Notes: generated by a model not told the origin, from the letters alone. 64,000 nt of DNA from Bacteroidales bacterium (GCA_017480525.1 JAFVAM010000025.1:1-64000), one strand, 5' to 3'; shown: positions 31,588-41,283, counted from the stretch's first letter. A program made the numbers and translations.

Positions 31588-33750
31588 TTATCTGACGATG
31601 TCCATTTCCTCGATGAGGTTCTTGGCGCCGGCGAAGACGTCGATGACCCAGAGCATGTAGCGGCTGTCGAGGCAGATGCAGCGCTGCAGGTTCTCCTCGA
31701 AGTCTATGTCTCCGCTCATGGCCTCGCTGTTGCCGTCGAAGGCCAGGCCGATGAGCTGTCCCTTGGCGTTGATGACGGGCGAGCCGGAGTTGCCGCCGGT
31801 GATGTCGTTGTTGGTGATGAAGCAGGTGGGCATCTCACCCTTCTTGTTGGAATAGGGACCGAAGTCTTTCTTGGCGTAGAGTTCTTTGAGGCGCTGGGGT
31901 ACGTTGAATTCGCTGTTCTCGGGGTCTTCCTTCTCGATGACACCTTTCATGGTGGTGTAGTAGTGGTAGGAGACACCGTCCTTGGGGTCGTAGCTCATGA
32001 CGTTGCCGTAGGTGAGGCGGATGGTGCTGTTGGCGTCGGGTGACATCAGCTTGCGGCCCTCGTTGATTTGGAGGATGCCATCGGTGAAGTCGCGGATGCC
32101 GCGTTCGAGGTTTTCCTGCACGTCGGTGGGCACCTTGTCTCCCAGCGCGTGGTAGGCGTCGAAGGCCTCGTTGCCGGCTTTGGCCAGGGGGTCGTTCTGG
32201 AGGGTGCGCAGGTTGGGCTTCTGCATGAATTTGGCCAGTTTGTCGGGGTCGGCAAAGATGGTCTTTTTGAAGAGGTCGTCGGCATATTTGTCGAAGTCGC
32301 CTTTATATTTCTTGTTGGCCTTGAGGAGGAATTCGGGGCAGTAGTCGGCGTTCATGTGGTCCACGACATATTTGAACATATTGGCCACAAGGCGTTTGTC
32401 GACGTTCATGTCGTAGTCTTTGTAGAAGTTGTCGATGTAGTTCTGCATGACGCTGAGGTCGGCTTTGGGGTTGTCTTCGAGGAGGCGCATGAAGGTGTTG
32501 GACACGCGGGCGGCGAAGAGGGGGCTCTCGGCGCCGGTGAGGAGGCCTTCGACGAGGTACTGGCTGGCTTCCTCAACCTCGGCGCGGGCGGCGTAGCCCT
32601 TCTGGATGAGCTCCAGGGCGCGGTTGTATTTGGGATTGGTCTGTTTGCGAGCCCAGTCCGTGTATTCGCGTTCCACGTCTTTCTTCACCCCCATGGTGTT
32701 CAGGCTCTTGAGGGCCTTGTTCTGCTCGTTGCTGTATTTCCAATAGTTGGAGCAGGAGGCGTACTTGGAGGCGTATTTGATACGCGTGGCCTGACTGGCG
32801 GCCATCTCCTCGCGGAGAATGTTGATTTTCACGGTGCGGATTTCGTAGCGCAGCTTGTTGGTGATGTTCATTGTCTCTTCGAGACCGTAGGAGGTGAGGA
32901 AGTGGTCGGTGGTGCCGGGGAAGCCCATGACCATGGCGAAGTCGCCGTCGTTGATTTCGCCGGCGTTGACGGGCAGGTGGTGCTTGGGCTGCAGGGGCAC
33001 GTTGTCCTTGCTGTAGTCGGCGGGGGTTCCGTCGGGGGCAGTGTAGATGCGGAACATGGAGAAGTCGCAAGTGTGGCGCGGCCACATCCAGTTGTCGGTG
33101 TCGCCACCGAACTTGCCCATCGACGACGGAGGCGCTCCCACGAGGCGCACGTCCTTATAGATGATATGGACGAAGAGGAAGAACTGGTTGCCGTTGAACA
33201 TGGGGATGACCTTGGCGCTGTAGGGGGTGCCTTTGACGGCTTGGTCGGCAATCTGCTTGGAAACCTTCTCGATGGCAGCCTCGCGGTCGCCTTCGCTCAT
33301 CTCGTCGGTGATAGCCTCTTTGATTTGCGGAGTCACGTCCTCCATGCGCACGAGGATGGAAGCCGTCAGGCCGGGGTTGGGGAGTTCCTGGTCCATGGTG
33401 TAGGCCCAGAAACCGTCGCGCAGGTAGTCGTGTTCCACGGTGGAATGCTCCTGCAGCTTGCCGTAGCCGCAGTGGTGGTTGGTGCTCATGAGGCCTTTGC
33501 TGGAGATAATCTCGCCGGTGCAGAAGTGCCAGAAGGGGCTGCCGGCGTTGCCAAGACCCACGATGGCGTCCTTCAGGCAGTTCTGGTTGATGCTGTAGAT
33601 GTCCTCGGGCGTCAGTTTGAAACCGGCGCGCTGCATGTCGGAATAGTTCTTGCCGATGAGCGACAGAAGCCACATGCCTTCGTCGGCGCGTACCGCGTTG
33701 GGAAGCGTCAGCACCATGGCCATGGCAAATACTAAGGTGCGAATTTTCAT
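31588..33750 (-). CDS. S46-family dipeptidyl-peptidase, DPP7 type
   Basis: 720 residues. Signal peptide (MKIRTLVFAMAMVLTLPNAVRA). The triad is visible: His93 in TNHHCG, Asp229 in RHTCDFS, Ser655 in GGNSGSPV. The residue 18 positions after the Ser, which decides specificity in this family, is Gly673 (DPP7-like, broad or hydrophobic), not Arg as in the Asp/Glu-specific DPP11. It is a periplasmic enzyme that trims dipeptides from oligopeptides for amino-acid-using cells. It heads the run S46-rpoN/M23-ribH-fmt, with only 6 bases to the rpoN frame. Confidence 0.93.
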   Translation of the reverse strand: MKIRTLVFAMAMVLTLPNAVRADEGMWLLSLIGKNYSDMQRAGFKLTPEDIYSINQNCLKDAIVGLGNAGSPFWHFCTGEIISSKGLMSTNHHCGYGKLQEHSTVEHDYLRDGFWAYTMDQELPNPGLTASILVRMEDVTPQIKEAITDEMSEGDREAAIEKVSKQIADQAVKGTPYSAKVIPMFNGNQFFLFVHIIYKDVRLVGAPPSSMGKFGGDTDNWMWPRHTCDFSMFRIYTAPDGTPADYSKDNVPLQPKHHLPVNAGEINDGDFAMVMGFPGTTDHFLTSYGLEETMNITNKLRYEIRTVKINILREEMAASQATRIKYASKYASCSNYWKYSNEQNKALKSLNTMGVKKDVEREYTDWARKQTNPKYNRALELIQKGYAARAEVEEASQYLVEGLLTGAESPLFAARVSNTFMRLLEDNPKADLSVMQNYIDNFYKDYDMNVDKRLVANMFKYVVDHMNADYCPEFLLKANKKYKGDFDKYADDLFKKTIFADPDKLAKFMQKPNLRTLQNDPLAKAGNEAFDAYHALGDKVPTDVQENLERGIRDFTDGILQINEGRKLMSPDANSTIRLTYGNVMSYDPKDGVSYHYYTTMKGVIEKEDPENSEFNVPQRLKELYAKKDFGPYSNKKGEMPTCFITNNDITGGNSGSPVINAKGQLIGLAFDGNSEAMSGDIDFEENLQRCICLDSRYMLWVIDVFAGAKNLIEEMDIVR

Positions 33751-33797
33751 TGTTTTATTTGTTTTAGTTTATAAATATTATTTTTTATATGAGGATG

Positions 33798-33828
33798 CAA
33801 AGATACGCCTTTTTCCGTAAATGGCAAA
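33798..33828 (-). promoter_or_regulatory. Promoter of the S46 peptidase operon
   Basis: Minus-strand TTTG (33825-33828) and TATCTTTG (33798-33805) separated by 19 bases, giving a leader of about 40 bases. Confidence 0.75.
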
Positions 33829-33839
33829 AAAAATGTTGT

Positions 33840-36290
33840 TCAGCGTATGAGCGTGACGGTACCGATGCCGTCGCGGTGCTCGCCACGGCGGTCGGTGAGC
33901 ACCCAGCGGTAGACGTAGGCTCCCTGCGCCACCGGGGTGCCTTGGTGGGTGCCGTCCCAGGCCTCGCCAATGTCCGTTGTGTTCCACACTATCAAGCCCC
34001 AGCGGTTGTAGACGTATAGCTCGAAGTCGGCCACCTCCATCGACGTTGTGCAGCCGAAGCGGTTGTTCTCCTCGGCCGAGGGAAAGAAGATGTTGGGGAA
34101 CCACACGGAGTGCACTTCCACGGGGAAGTATACCGTGGTGTCGGCGCAGCAGCCGTAGCGGTTGCAGGAGGTCATGGCGACGCTTACCGTGTCCGGCAGC
34201 GGATGGGCGAAATAGTGTTGGGTGCGTCTCCCGCCGAGGTGGGTGCCGTCGCTGAAGTCCCATGCCGTGGAGTGTCGCCCCTCCGAGCAGTCGGTGAGCG
34301 TCAGGCCGGGGAGGTCAAAGTCGATATACTGGTGCGGACTCTCTATGCAGAGCGTCGGAGCCTCTTCCACGCCTACGGTGATGGAACCGATGGCGGTTCC
34401 GGCTTCGTCGATGAGGCTGTAGGTGGTGGTCTGCTGCGGATGCACGACGATGGGGTTCTGCCCCTGCAGGGCGTCGATCTCGGGGTCTGGTGGCTGGGCG
34501 CTCCAGCGGAAGGTGTGTGTGCCGGTGGCCGTGAGGGTCAGCTCCTCGCCGGGACACAATCCTTCGGCGCTGGCCGTCATGCCCACAGGCTCGTAGTCCA
34601 CATGCAGCGTCACCACCGAGTCGCATCCGTTGGGTGCCGGGCGGCGGAAGGTGTAGTCGCCTGCCAGCGTGATGAGGGTGTCGGCAAAACGCAGCGTGTC
34701 CCCTGCAATGAGCAATCTCGCTTCGTTGCGTGTCGGTGTGGGTAGGACGGTGAGCATCAGCCTGATGCAGTGCGATAACGTGTCGTTTTCCTCCCAGCAG
34801 GCCCACTTGTCGATGCGCCCTGCCACGGCGGTGGCTGTGGAGGACACATGGATGAAGTTTTCGTTGCCCCCTGCCGCCAGGGAATACTCCTCGCCTAGGC
34901 ACACGGTGTCGCGGACGATGGTGGTGTCGTAGTGCATCTCCGGCGCGGACATGTCCTTGTAGCGGTAGCCGAGGCTGTAGATGTAGCTGTCTACGTTGCC
35001 GATGCCGTTGGTCCACCCCACAAAGGTGCCGTCGGTGTTTGCCACGACGTGTGAGTTGTAGTTGACAGGTATCTGTGCATAGTAGTAGCCCGTGGCGTCG
35101 ATGGGATGGAACTGCTGTGCTATGGAGTTCCCGTCGAGGGTCATGGTGGCGGGGCTGTCGGTGACGAGGGTGACGGACCACAAGGAGGCGATGCGCTCGG
35201 TGCGTATGGGTTTGAACACGGCGTGGCTGATGGCGCGTTCCATCGGCGTCAGCACTACCATCGCGGCGTCGCCCGGCTCGGCCATCCAGTCCGACCCCTT
35301 CGAAAACAGGGCCGCGCCGACCGGTGCCGAGGCGCTGATGACGCATGGCCGGTTGGCACCGATTTCTATCTCGTGCACGTCGCCCGCCGCGAGGCTCACG
35401 CTTTGGTTAGAACCGCTGACGCTGACGGTGCAGGGCTCATCGGCCACGATGCGTACCACGTCGCCCACCGAACGCGTCCCGGTGGGTACCGCAGCAAACT
35501 GCTGCCCCCAGCAGCTGACGGGTACGGCCTGCTCGTACACATAGTCGCCGCTGGGCGTCGAATGCGGTATGCCGCAAAGACGGTTGCCTTGGAAGAGCGC
35601 GAAGGGTTTGCTCGACGAGACTTCCATGCCGCTGAGCGAGCCTCCGGCCACCTGGCTGTGGACCGACCGGGCGTCGGGAGCAGTGCCTATGGTGACGCTG
35701 TATGGCACGTTGGCCGCATGCTGTAGGATTCCGTCGATCAGCACGTCGACGGGCGGCGTGAAGTGGATAGGGGTATTCCGCTCGGTCGTCACGGCGACGA
35801 ACGATGCCCCCGAACCATCGGCGACGCGTCCGCCGTCGGTGGGGTAGTCGATGACGCGGTAGCGCGTGTCCAGTGCGTCGTAGGGCAGCAGCGTCGTGGC
35901 ACCGGTCGATGCCAGTTTCGACCACGAGGCCAGCGCGTGTACCGGCGCCGTGGCCGTGATATGGAACCCCAAGAAATCGACGTGTAGGTCGTACACACCG
36001 CCGTTGGCCATCACAATCGTGTCGCTTTCTCCCGGCGCGAGTGTCAAGGTGCGTAGGGCCCCGTAGAAGCTCTCCAGCGTCACGGTGGCGGCTTCATCCA
36101 AAGCTGTGAACGTCAGCAGTGCCTCGTAGGTGTTTTGCTCGCTGCCGTTTTTGACGAAACTGAACCAGAAGTCGCGTCCCGTGTTGGTCGTCAGGCTGTC
36201 CGGCACCAGCCGCTGCGCCGCCGCCCCGCCGCACAAGGCGAGGAAAAAGAGCAGTAGGGACGTGTGTAATGTTCTGGCTCTTAAATTCAT
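33840..36290 (-). CDS. IgGFc-binding-domain-like protein with T9SS type B sorting domain
   Basis: 816 residues from the ATG at 36290. An ATG at 36308 is in frame but would leave a leader of about 5 bases. Signal peptide to about residue 25 (SLLLFFLALCGGAAAQ). TNTGRDFWFSFVKNG starts an IgGFc-binding-like N-terminal domain of about 400 residues. PKD/Ig-like modules follow. The end (FPNIFFPSAEENNRFG, ELYVYNRWGLIVWNT, WDGTHQGTPVAQGAYVYRW) is a T9SS type B (gliding-associated) C-terminal domain. It should be exported and held on the cell surface, a candidate adhesin. Confidence 0.88.
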   Translation of the reverse strand: MNLRARTLHTSLLLFFLALCGGAAAQRLVPDSLTTNTGRDFWFSFVKNGSEQNTYEALLTFTALDEAATVTLESFYGALRTLTLAPGESDTIVMANGGVYDLHVDFLGFHITATAPVHALASWSKLASTGATTLLPYDALDTRYRVIDYPTDGGRVADGSGASFVAVTTERNTPIHFTPPVDVLIDGILQHAANVPYSVTIGTAPDARSVHSQVAGGSLSGMEVSSSKPFALFQGNRLCGIPHSTPSGDYVYEQAVPVSCWGQQFAAVPTGTRSVGDVVRIVADEPCTVSVSGSNQSVSLAAGDVHEIEIGANRPCVISASAPVGAALFSKGSDWMAEPGDAAMVVLTPMERAISHAVFKPIRTERIASLWSVTLVTDSPATMTLDGNSIAQQFHPIDATGYYYAQIPVNYNSHVVANTDGTFVGWTNGIGNVDSYIYSLGYRYKDMSAPEMHYDTTIVRDTVCLGEEYSLAAGGNENFIHVSSTATAVAGRIDKWACWEENDTLSHCIRLMLTVLPTPTRNEARLLIAGDTLRFADTLITLAGDYTFRRPAPNGCDSVVTLHVDYEPVGMTASAEGLCPGEELTLTATGTHTFRWSAQPPDPEIDALQGQNPIVVHPQQTTTYSLIDEAGTAIGSITVGVEEAPTLCIESPHQYIDFDLPGLTLTDCSEGRHSTAWDFSDGTHLGGRRTQHYFAHPLPDTVSVAMTSCNRYGCCADTTVYFPVEVHSVWFPNIFFPSAEENNRFGCTTSMEVADFELYVYNRWGLIVWNTTDIGEAWDGTHQGTPVAQGAYVYRWVLTDRRGEHRDGIGTVTLIR

Positions 36291-36319
36291 AGCGTATCTT
36301 TTGGTCAAAATTCCCTCTG

Positions 36320-36350
36320 CAAATATACGTTATATTTCAAAAAAAACAAA
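36320..36350 (-). promoter_or_regulatory. Promoter of the T9SS type B gene
   Basis: Minus-strand TTTG (36347-36350) and TATATTTG (36320-36327) with a 19-base spacer. Expected start near 36313. Confidence 0.7.
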
Positions 36351-36459
36351 CAAATTCTGTCGAACAAACAAAAAATCCGCAAAACGGCCGGAATGTGGCA
36401 AAAAACGACACATAACAGACATGATATGAATGAATTACGTAAAAATCGAACATCTAACA

Positions 36460-36596
36460 CCCTGAAAGTCAGGGTCGAAAAGGTACCAACACCGTATCAA
36501 CACCTACCCATCGCCCTACCATCGCCCTACCAACTCCTACTTCGGTAGGAGATGATAAGCCGATGGCAGGGTGACGGTAGGGCGACGGCAGGGGGA
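36460..36596 (+). repeat. 11-mer hairpin repeat, copy 3
   Basis: In the gap between the T9SS type B gene and mraZ. A small hairpin CCTGAAAGTCAGG precedes GAAAAG. Five 11-nt units follow (36483-36537: the first GTACCAACACC, the last CTACCAACTCC), then TAC, loop TTCG (36541-36544), GTA, and four units of opposite sense. The central stem CTCCTAC / GTAGGAG with a C(UUCG)G loop is perfect. From 36597 to mraZ nothing but a weak TAATTTTA promoter candidate (36887) was seen. Confidence 0.88.
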
Positions 36597-36918
36597 ACAG
36601 CCGGGCGGGAGGGCTGTGCAGGAGAGGGTGGTGCGCCGACGGGGATGGGAGGAGGCCCGGAGGAAAAGTTTTCAACATCTGCGTATGGCTATCGGAGACA
36701 TTCGTCGGAGGCGGGTGAGAGTGTCGGGAAGGGCGGGGGAGGGGGCTTTTTTTCAGCGGTTTGGAAAGAAAATTTTCTCCCCGGTGAAACTTTTTCGACA
36801 ACTTTCCGTTTAAGGTTATGAACAACAAAAAATGGTTAAAAAAAACAAAAAAAGGTTTTTTTGGGCAAAAATTGGAAATTTCTTCGTAATTTTACAACCT
36901 GAAAAATAGTAGGTAAAA

Positions 36919-37386
36919 ATGGCCTTAATACTTGGAAAAGAATACTGTAAGGTGGACTCGAACGGTCGCTTCAAGTTCCCAATTGCGCTGAAGAGGCAGT
37001 TGGAGACGGAGGACGGTCGTTTCGTGATACGCCAAAGTGTCTATGCTGAGTGTTTGGAGCTGTGGACATATGCCAGTTTCAGGGAGGAAGTGGAGAAACT
37101 CCAGGCAATGCTCAATCCCTATCGCCGAGAGGACCGCGACCTGCTGCGCAAGCTGACGGAGGGCAACGTCATCGAGCTGGACTCGAACGACCGCCTTCTG
37201 GTGCCTGTCGAGCAGAAGCATGTCATCGCCAAGGCGAAGGAGATTGTCCTTCAGTCGACCGGCAAGTTCATCGAGCTCTGGGACCGTGAGGCCTACGAGA
37301 AGATGAACCAGTCTGGCAGCGACTTTGCTTCGATGGCGGAGGCACTGCTGGGCGCAAAGCCGGCGGAGCATGAGCAGCAGCAGTAG
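36919..37386 (+). CDS. mraZ: Division/cell wall cluster transcriptional regulator MraZ
   Basis: 155 residues. Two SpoVT/AbrB-like halves: DSNGRFKFPIALKRQLETED (about 14-33) and LDSNDRLLVPVEQKHVIAKA (about 91-110), the DxxGR...P pattern being partly kept. MraZ binds repeats near its own promoter and tunes the dcw operon. It is the first gene of the cluster, and rsmH overlaps its end by 17 bases. The upstream region has a possible but imperfect promoter and no obvious MraZ box that I could recognise. Confidence 0.93.
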   Translation: MALILGKEYCKVDSNGRFKFPIALKRQLETEDGRFVIRQSVYAECLELWTYASFREEVEKLQAMLNPYRREDRDLLRKLTEGNVIELDSNDRLLVPVEQKHVIAKAKEIVLQSTGKFIELWDREAYEKMNQSGSDFASMAEALLGAKPAEHEQQQ

Positions 37387-38365
37387 TCTTTCGACGATTT
37401 CCGGCGGAGGGTACCATGTGCCCGTGATGCTGACCGAGAGCATGGAAGGGCTGAACCTCCGTGCTGACGGCACTTATGTCGACGTCACCTTCGGCGGTGG
37501 CGGCCATTCGGCTGCCATCCTGCGGCAGTTGGGGGCTTCTGGCCACCTGATAGCCTTCGACCAGGACGAGGACGCGGCGGCGCGAGTGGGGAGCGGAGAG
37601 TGGAGAACGGAGGGTGGGGAAGCCCGGTTCACCTTCATCCATGAGAATTTCAGGTATTTGAAGCGTTTTCTGCGCCTCCATGGTGTCCGGCAGGTGGATG
37701 GCCTGCTGGCCGACCTTGGGGTGAGCAGCCACCAGTTCGACGTGGCGGAGCGCGGTTTTTCCACGCGTCTGGAGGGTGAGCTGGACCTCCGCATGGACCG
37801 CCGTGCCGATGTCACGGCGCGCGACCTCGTGGCTTCACTCGACGAAGAGGCTTTGTCGCGCATCCTCAAGCTCTACGGCGAGTTGCCCAATGCACGCCAG
37901 ATGGCCCGCGCCATCGTCAAGGCCCGTGCCGAGAAGGACATCGTCACCACCACCGACCTCAAGAATGCCGTCTCGCGCCATCTGCCTCGTGGCATGGAGA
38001 ACAAATATCTTGCCATGCTTTTCCAGGCTCTCCGCATCGAGGTGAATGGAGAGCTGGACGCACTGAGAGAGGTGCTGAGGCAGGCCTGCGAGGTGCTGGT
38101 CCCCGGTGGGCGGCTGGTGGTCATCAGCTATCACTCGCTCGAGGACCGGCTGGTGAAGAACTTTATGCGCAGCGGCAACTTCGAGGGCAAGGTGGAAAAG
38201 GATTTCTTCGGCAATCCGCTGACGCCGATGCGGATGGTGCGCCATGGCGCTATGCAGGCCTCGGAGGGTGAGCTGTCGGCCAACAGCCGTGCCCGCAGTG
38301 CCCGGCTGCGTGTGGCCGAAAAAGTGGAGGTGCCGGAGGCGGAGGCCGTGCCTTCCGCGTCCTGA
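37370..38365 (+). CDS. rsmH: 16S rRNA (cytosine-1402-N4)-methyltransferase
   Basis: 331 residues from MSSSSSLSTISGGGYHVPVM. An in-frame ATG at 37325 lies deep in mraZ and adds non-homologous residues. HVPVMLTESMEGL, YVDVTFGGGGHSAAIL (SAM site), DQDEDA, LLADLGVSSHQFDVAERGFS and VISYHSLEDRLVKNF are the RsmH signatures. It methylates C1402 in the decoding centre. Second gene of the cluster. Confidence 0.96.
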   Translation: MSSSSSLSTISGGGYHVPVMLTESMEGLNLRADGTYVDVTFGGGGHSAAILRQLGASGHLIAFDQDEDAAARVGSGEWRTEGGEARFTFIHENFRYLKRFLRLHGVRQVDGLLADLGVSSHQFDVAERGFSTRLEGELDLRMDRRADVTARDLVASLDEEALSRILKLYGELPNARQMARAIVKARAEKDIVTTTDLKNAVSRHLPRGMENKYLAMLFQALRIEVNGELDALREVLRQACEVLVPGGRLVVISYHSLEDRLVKNFMRSGNFEGKVEKDFFGNPLTPMRMVRHGAMQASEGELSANSRARSARLRVAEKVEVPEAEAVPSAS

Positions 38366-38452
38366 GGGGCGCTGCACACAACAGGCCGACGCGGACTTTT
38401 GTTTGTGAAGCAACATTAATATTATAGGATATACACAACAGAAAAACAGGAT

Positions 38453-38920
38453 ATGGGAAACAGGTTTAGGGAAAAGGTGACCGAAGAGGGACTTGACGGG
38501 AGAGCTGCCGAGACGGTGGTGGAACCGGAAGCCCCGCAGTCTGCCGAGGCCGATGTTGCCACTGCCGACGAGGTCGACGAGCAGCCCCGCCATGTGGCGG
38601 ACTCGCGCTCCGTCAAGGTGGCCCGCGGACTGTCGAAGGTGCTCGGCGGAGACATCCTGGGCGACAAGTTCGTGCTGCGGCAGATTCCCCTGCTGCTGCT
38701 CTGTCTCTTTTTCCTCCTCCTGCTGGTAGCCAACCGCTACAGGGTGGAGAGCCTGCGCCGCGACCAGATAGCCACCGAGAACCGCATCAACGACCTGCGC
38801 GAACAGCGCATACAGATGCAGAAACAATATCAGAAGAGTGTGAAAATCTCGCAGATAGCCGAGGAGCTGGCCGAGAACGGCGTCGGCATCACCTCCGGCC
38901 CGCCCTACGAGATTGACTGA
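38453..38920 (+). CDS. ftsL: FtsL-like cell division protein
   Basis: 155 residues. A long acidic cytosolic N terminus (about 1-75) leads to one membrane segment (IPLLLLCLFFLLLLVANRY, about 80-98) and then a coiled coil (VESLRRDQIATENRINDLREQRIQMQKQYQKSV). This is the FtsL layout and position, between rsmH and ftsI. FtsL joins FtsB and FtsQ in the divisome and activates FtsWI. The N terminus is longer than in E. coli. Identification rests on topology and gene order because FtsL diverges quickly. Confidence 0.85.
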   Translation: MGNRFREKVTEEGLDGRAAETVVEPEAPQSAEADVATADEVDEQPRHVADSRSVKVARGLSKVLGGDILGDKFVLRQIPLLLLCLFFLLLLVANRYRVESLRRDQIATENRINDLREQRIQMQKQYQKSVKISQIAEELAENGVGITSGPPYEID

Positions 38921-39004
38921 TGAAAGAAGGTTCCTTTTTTGGGGGCGTGCGGAGAGACGGCACAAACGGATATAGAGTCATTTATCATTAAGAGATAACG
39001 CAAA

Positions 39005-41266
39005 TTGAAAGACGAAAAGAAAGATACAAGGATGACGAGGGGCATGACGGTGTTCTACCTGCTGCTGACGCTGGTGGGTGGCATTGCCATCATCGTCAGT
39101 CTGGTCAAGATACAGTGGGTGCACGGCGACGAGTGGCGCGCCCGCGGCGCCAAGCGCGAGGCCGGCCTGCACACCGACCCTGCCCGTCGAGGCAACATCT
39201 ATTCGAGCGACGGCAAAATCCTGGCCACCACGGTGACGGAGTGCGACTTTTATCTCGACCTCCTCGACACTGTGGTGTTCAAGAAAGGCAAGCCGGTGCT
39301 CAACAGCAAGAAGCAGCCCATGGAGAGCGGCATCCCTGACTCCTGCTTCGAGCGCTATCTCGACACGGTGTGTCTGATGTTGGCCGATGCCATGGGGACC
39401 CACCCTGCCTCCTACTATTTCGATCGCATCAAAAGGGAACGTGAGCAGGAGAAGCCCCGCCGCTGTTTCCTCGTCGAGCGCCGCATCCCTTATTCCACCT
39501 GGCAGTCCATCAGTCGCCTGCCGGGGTGGCGCGTGGGTGTGGTGCGTCAGGTGGACGGTCGCAGTGTTGTCCGTCAGGTGCGGGCTCACATCTACGGCAA
39601 TATGTCGGAGAACACCATCGGATTCTTCAACACCCGCTCCAACATCAAATACACGGGTCTCGAAGGTGCCTACGACTCCATCCTTCGAGGGCAGGACGGC
39701 GTCTTCAACCGCCGTCGCCTCACCAAAGGTATCTGGCTGCCCGATGAACCCCGCGAGGGCGAGGGAGTGCCGCAGCGCACCGACAACGACCGCATGGACA
39801 CCATCATGCTGCAGCACAAGGTTGACGGCATGAGCATCGTCTCCACCATCGACACCCGCTTCCAGGACATCGCCGAAAACTCGCTCCGCAAGGCCTTGCG
39901 TCAGTATGGCGGCACCAGCGGCTGCGCCATTCTCATGGAGATGAGCACCGGCTATGTGCTGGCTTGTGCCAATCTCGTACAGGATACAACAGGCGCCTAT
40001 CGCGAGATGAACGGCACCGAGGAAGGCCGCATTGCGGCCAATGTGGCAGTGAGCCACATCAATGAGCCTGGTTCCACCTTCAAGTCGGTCATCCTCACCG
40101 CCATGCTCGACGACGAGACCATCAAAATCGATACCTCCATGAAGGTGCAGGCCGTTTATAAAAACTTCGGCGGAAAGAACGGTGAAATCAGGGATTCGCA
40201 CCGCAAAAGCGACTCGCTGAGCGTCAAGGAAGTCATGGAGGAATCGTCCAACGTGGGCATGTGCGAACTGGGATGGAAATACTACAACAACCGCCGTCAG
40301 GACCTTGTGGAGCGCGTCAGGCGCATCTTCCCTTTCGAGAAGCTCCATCTTGACATCAACGCCACGGAGAACGCCACCCATATCAACAACGTCAACCAGT
40401 CGAACCGCGACTTCCTCAACTTCTGCTATGGCTATTCCACCGTCGTTTCGCCCATGCAGCTCATCACTTTCTACAATGCCCTCGGTGCCGGCGGTCGCAT
40501 GGTGAAACCGCTCTTTTGCCGCGCCGTGGTCAACGGAGAGCGGCGCACGGAGATCAAGCCCGTGGTGCTCAATGAGCGTATCTGCAGTCCGCAGACCGCA
40601 TCATTGATGAAGGAGATTTTGGAGAGTGTCGTGGAACGCGGCACCGGCGACAATATCAAGAACAACACCTATGGCATCGCCGGCAAGACCGGCACCGCTG
40701 TGCACAGCTATCGCGACAAGACGCGCTATAACGGTTCCTTCGCGGGATTTTTCCCCTCTGAAAATCCGCGCTACACATGTCTCGTTGTCATCGAGGACAG
40801 CCCCGCCTATGGCCGTCAGGCCGCCTTGGTATTCAAGGCCGTCAGCGACTGTGTGGTGGCCGTGGACAAGGAGTTGAGCAAGGGTGCCGTGAAGTCGGCA
40901 TGGCCGCGCCTCGAGGCCGACAGCAGCAAGGCCCTCCAGCATCCGACGCTGGCCAAAGGCGACCAAGTGGGCATCGCCCGCGCCCTGTCCCTGCTCAAAC
41001 AGCCCTTCAGCACCGCCAATCCTTCGAGCCGCTGGGTTAGCTATCGCTCTGCCACGGACTCTCTGCCGGGTGGCTATGTCCCCTTTGTCCCCACCGAGGG
41101 CAAGGTCCCCAACTGCCAAGGCATGAGTGCCAAAGACGCCGTGGCGCTGCTACAGGGAATGGGCTACAAAGTCCGCGTGTCGGGCTATGGCAAGGTGGCC
41201 TCGCAGCAGCCCAAGGCCGGTTCCGCGGCCAGACAGGGTGCCACGGTGATGTTGAACATGAAATAG
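39005..41266 (+). CDS. ftsI: Division transpeptidase FtsI (PBP) with C-terminal PASTA domain
   Basis: 753 residues if started at the TTG 39005 (MKDEKKDTRMTRG); the ATG at 39032 would remove nine. One membrane segment (VFYLLLTLVGGIAIIVSLV), a dimerisation domain, then the transpeptidase with SxxK (EPGSTFKSV), SSN (EESSNVGMC) and KTGT (GKTGTAVHS). Residues about 690-753 (VPNCQGMSAKDAVALLQGMG...) are one PASTA repeat. It crosslinks septal peptidoglycan together with FtsW. The acidic catalytic neighbours are intact, so it should be active. Confidence 0.94.
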   Translation: MKDEKKDTRMTRGMTVFYLLLTLVGGIAIIVSLVKIQWVHGDEWRARGAKREAGLHTDPARRGNIYSSDGKILATTVTECDFYLDLLDTVVFKKGKPVLNSKKQPMESGIPDSCFERYLDTVCLMLADAMGTHPASYYFDRIKREREQEKPRRCFLVERRIPYSTWQSISRLPGWRVGVVRQVDGRSVVRQVRAHIYGNMSENTIGFFNTRSNIKYTGLEGAYDSILRGQDGVFNRRRLTKGIWLPDEPREGEGVPQRTDNDRMDTIMLQHKVDGMSIVSTIDTRFQDIAENSLRKALRQYGGTSGCAILMEMSTGYVLACANLVQDTTGAYREMNGTEEGRIAANVAVSHINEPGSTFKSVILTAMLDDETIKIDTSMKVQAVYKNFGGKNGEIRDSHRKSDSLSVKEVMEESSNVGMCELGWKYYNNRRQDLVERVRRIFPFEKLHLDINATENATHINNVNQSNRDFLNFCYGYSTVVSPMQLITFYNALGAGGRMVKPLFCRAVVNGERRTEIKPVVLNERICSPQTASLMKEILESVVERGTGDNIKNNTYGIAGKTGTAVHSYRDKTRYNGSFAGFFPSENPRYTCLVVIEDSPAYGRQAALVFKAVSDCVVAVDKELSKGAVKSAWPRLEADSSKALQHPTLAKGDQVGIARALSLLKQPFSTANPSSRWVSYRSATDSLPGGYVPFVPTEGKVPNCQGMSAKDAVALLQGMGYKVRVSGYGKVASQQPKAGSAARQGATVMLNMK

Positions 41267-41283
41267 AACAGAACAAAGAGTTT

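Noticed and set aside
32068..33735. Long plus-strand frame opposite the S46 peptidase
   Set aside because: Antisense to a full catalytic triad; repetitive Val/Gly/His-rich sequence.
36887..36894. TAATTTTA as the mraZ promoter, with a similar TAATTTTA before ftsZ
   Set aside because: It lacks the final G of TAnnTTTG, and the nearest TTTG is 23 bases away; too weak to call.
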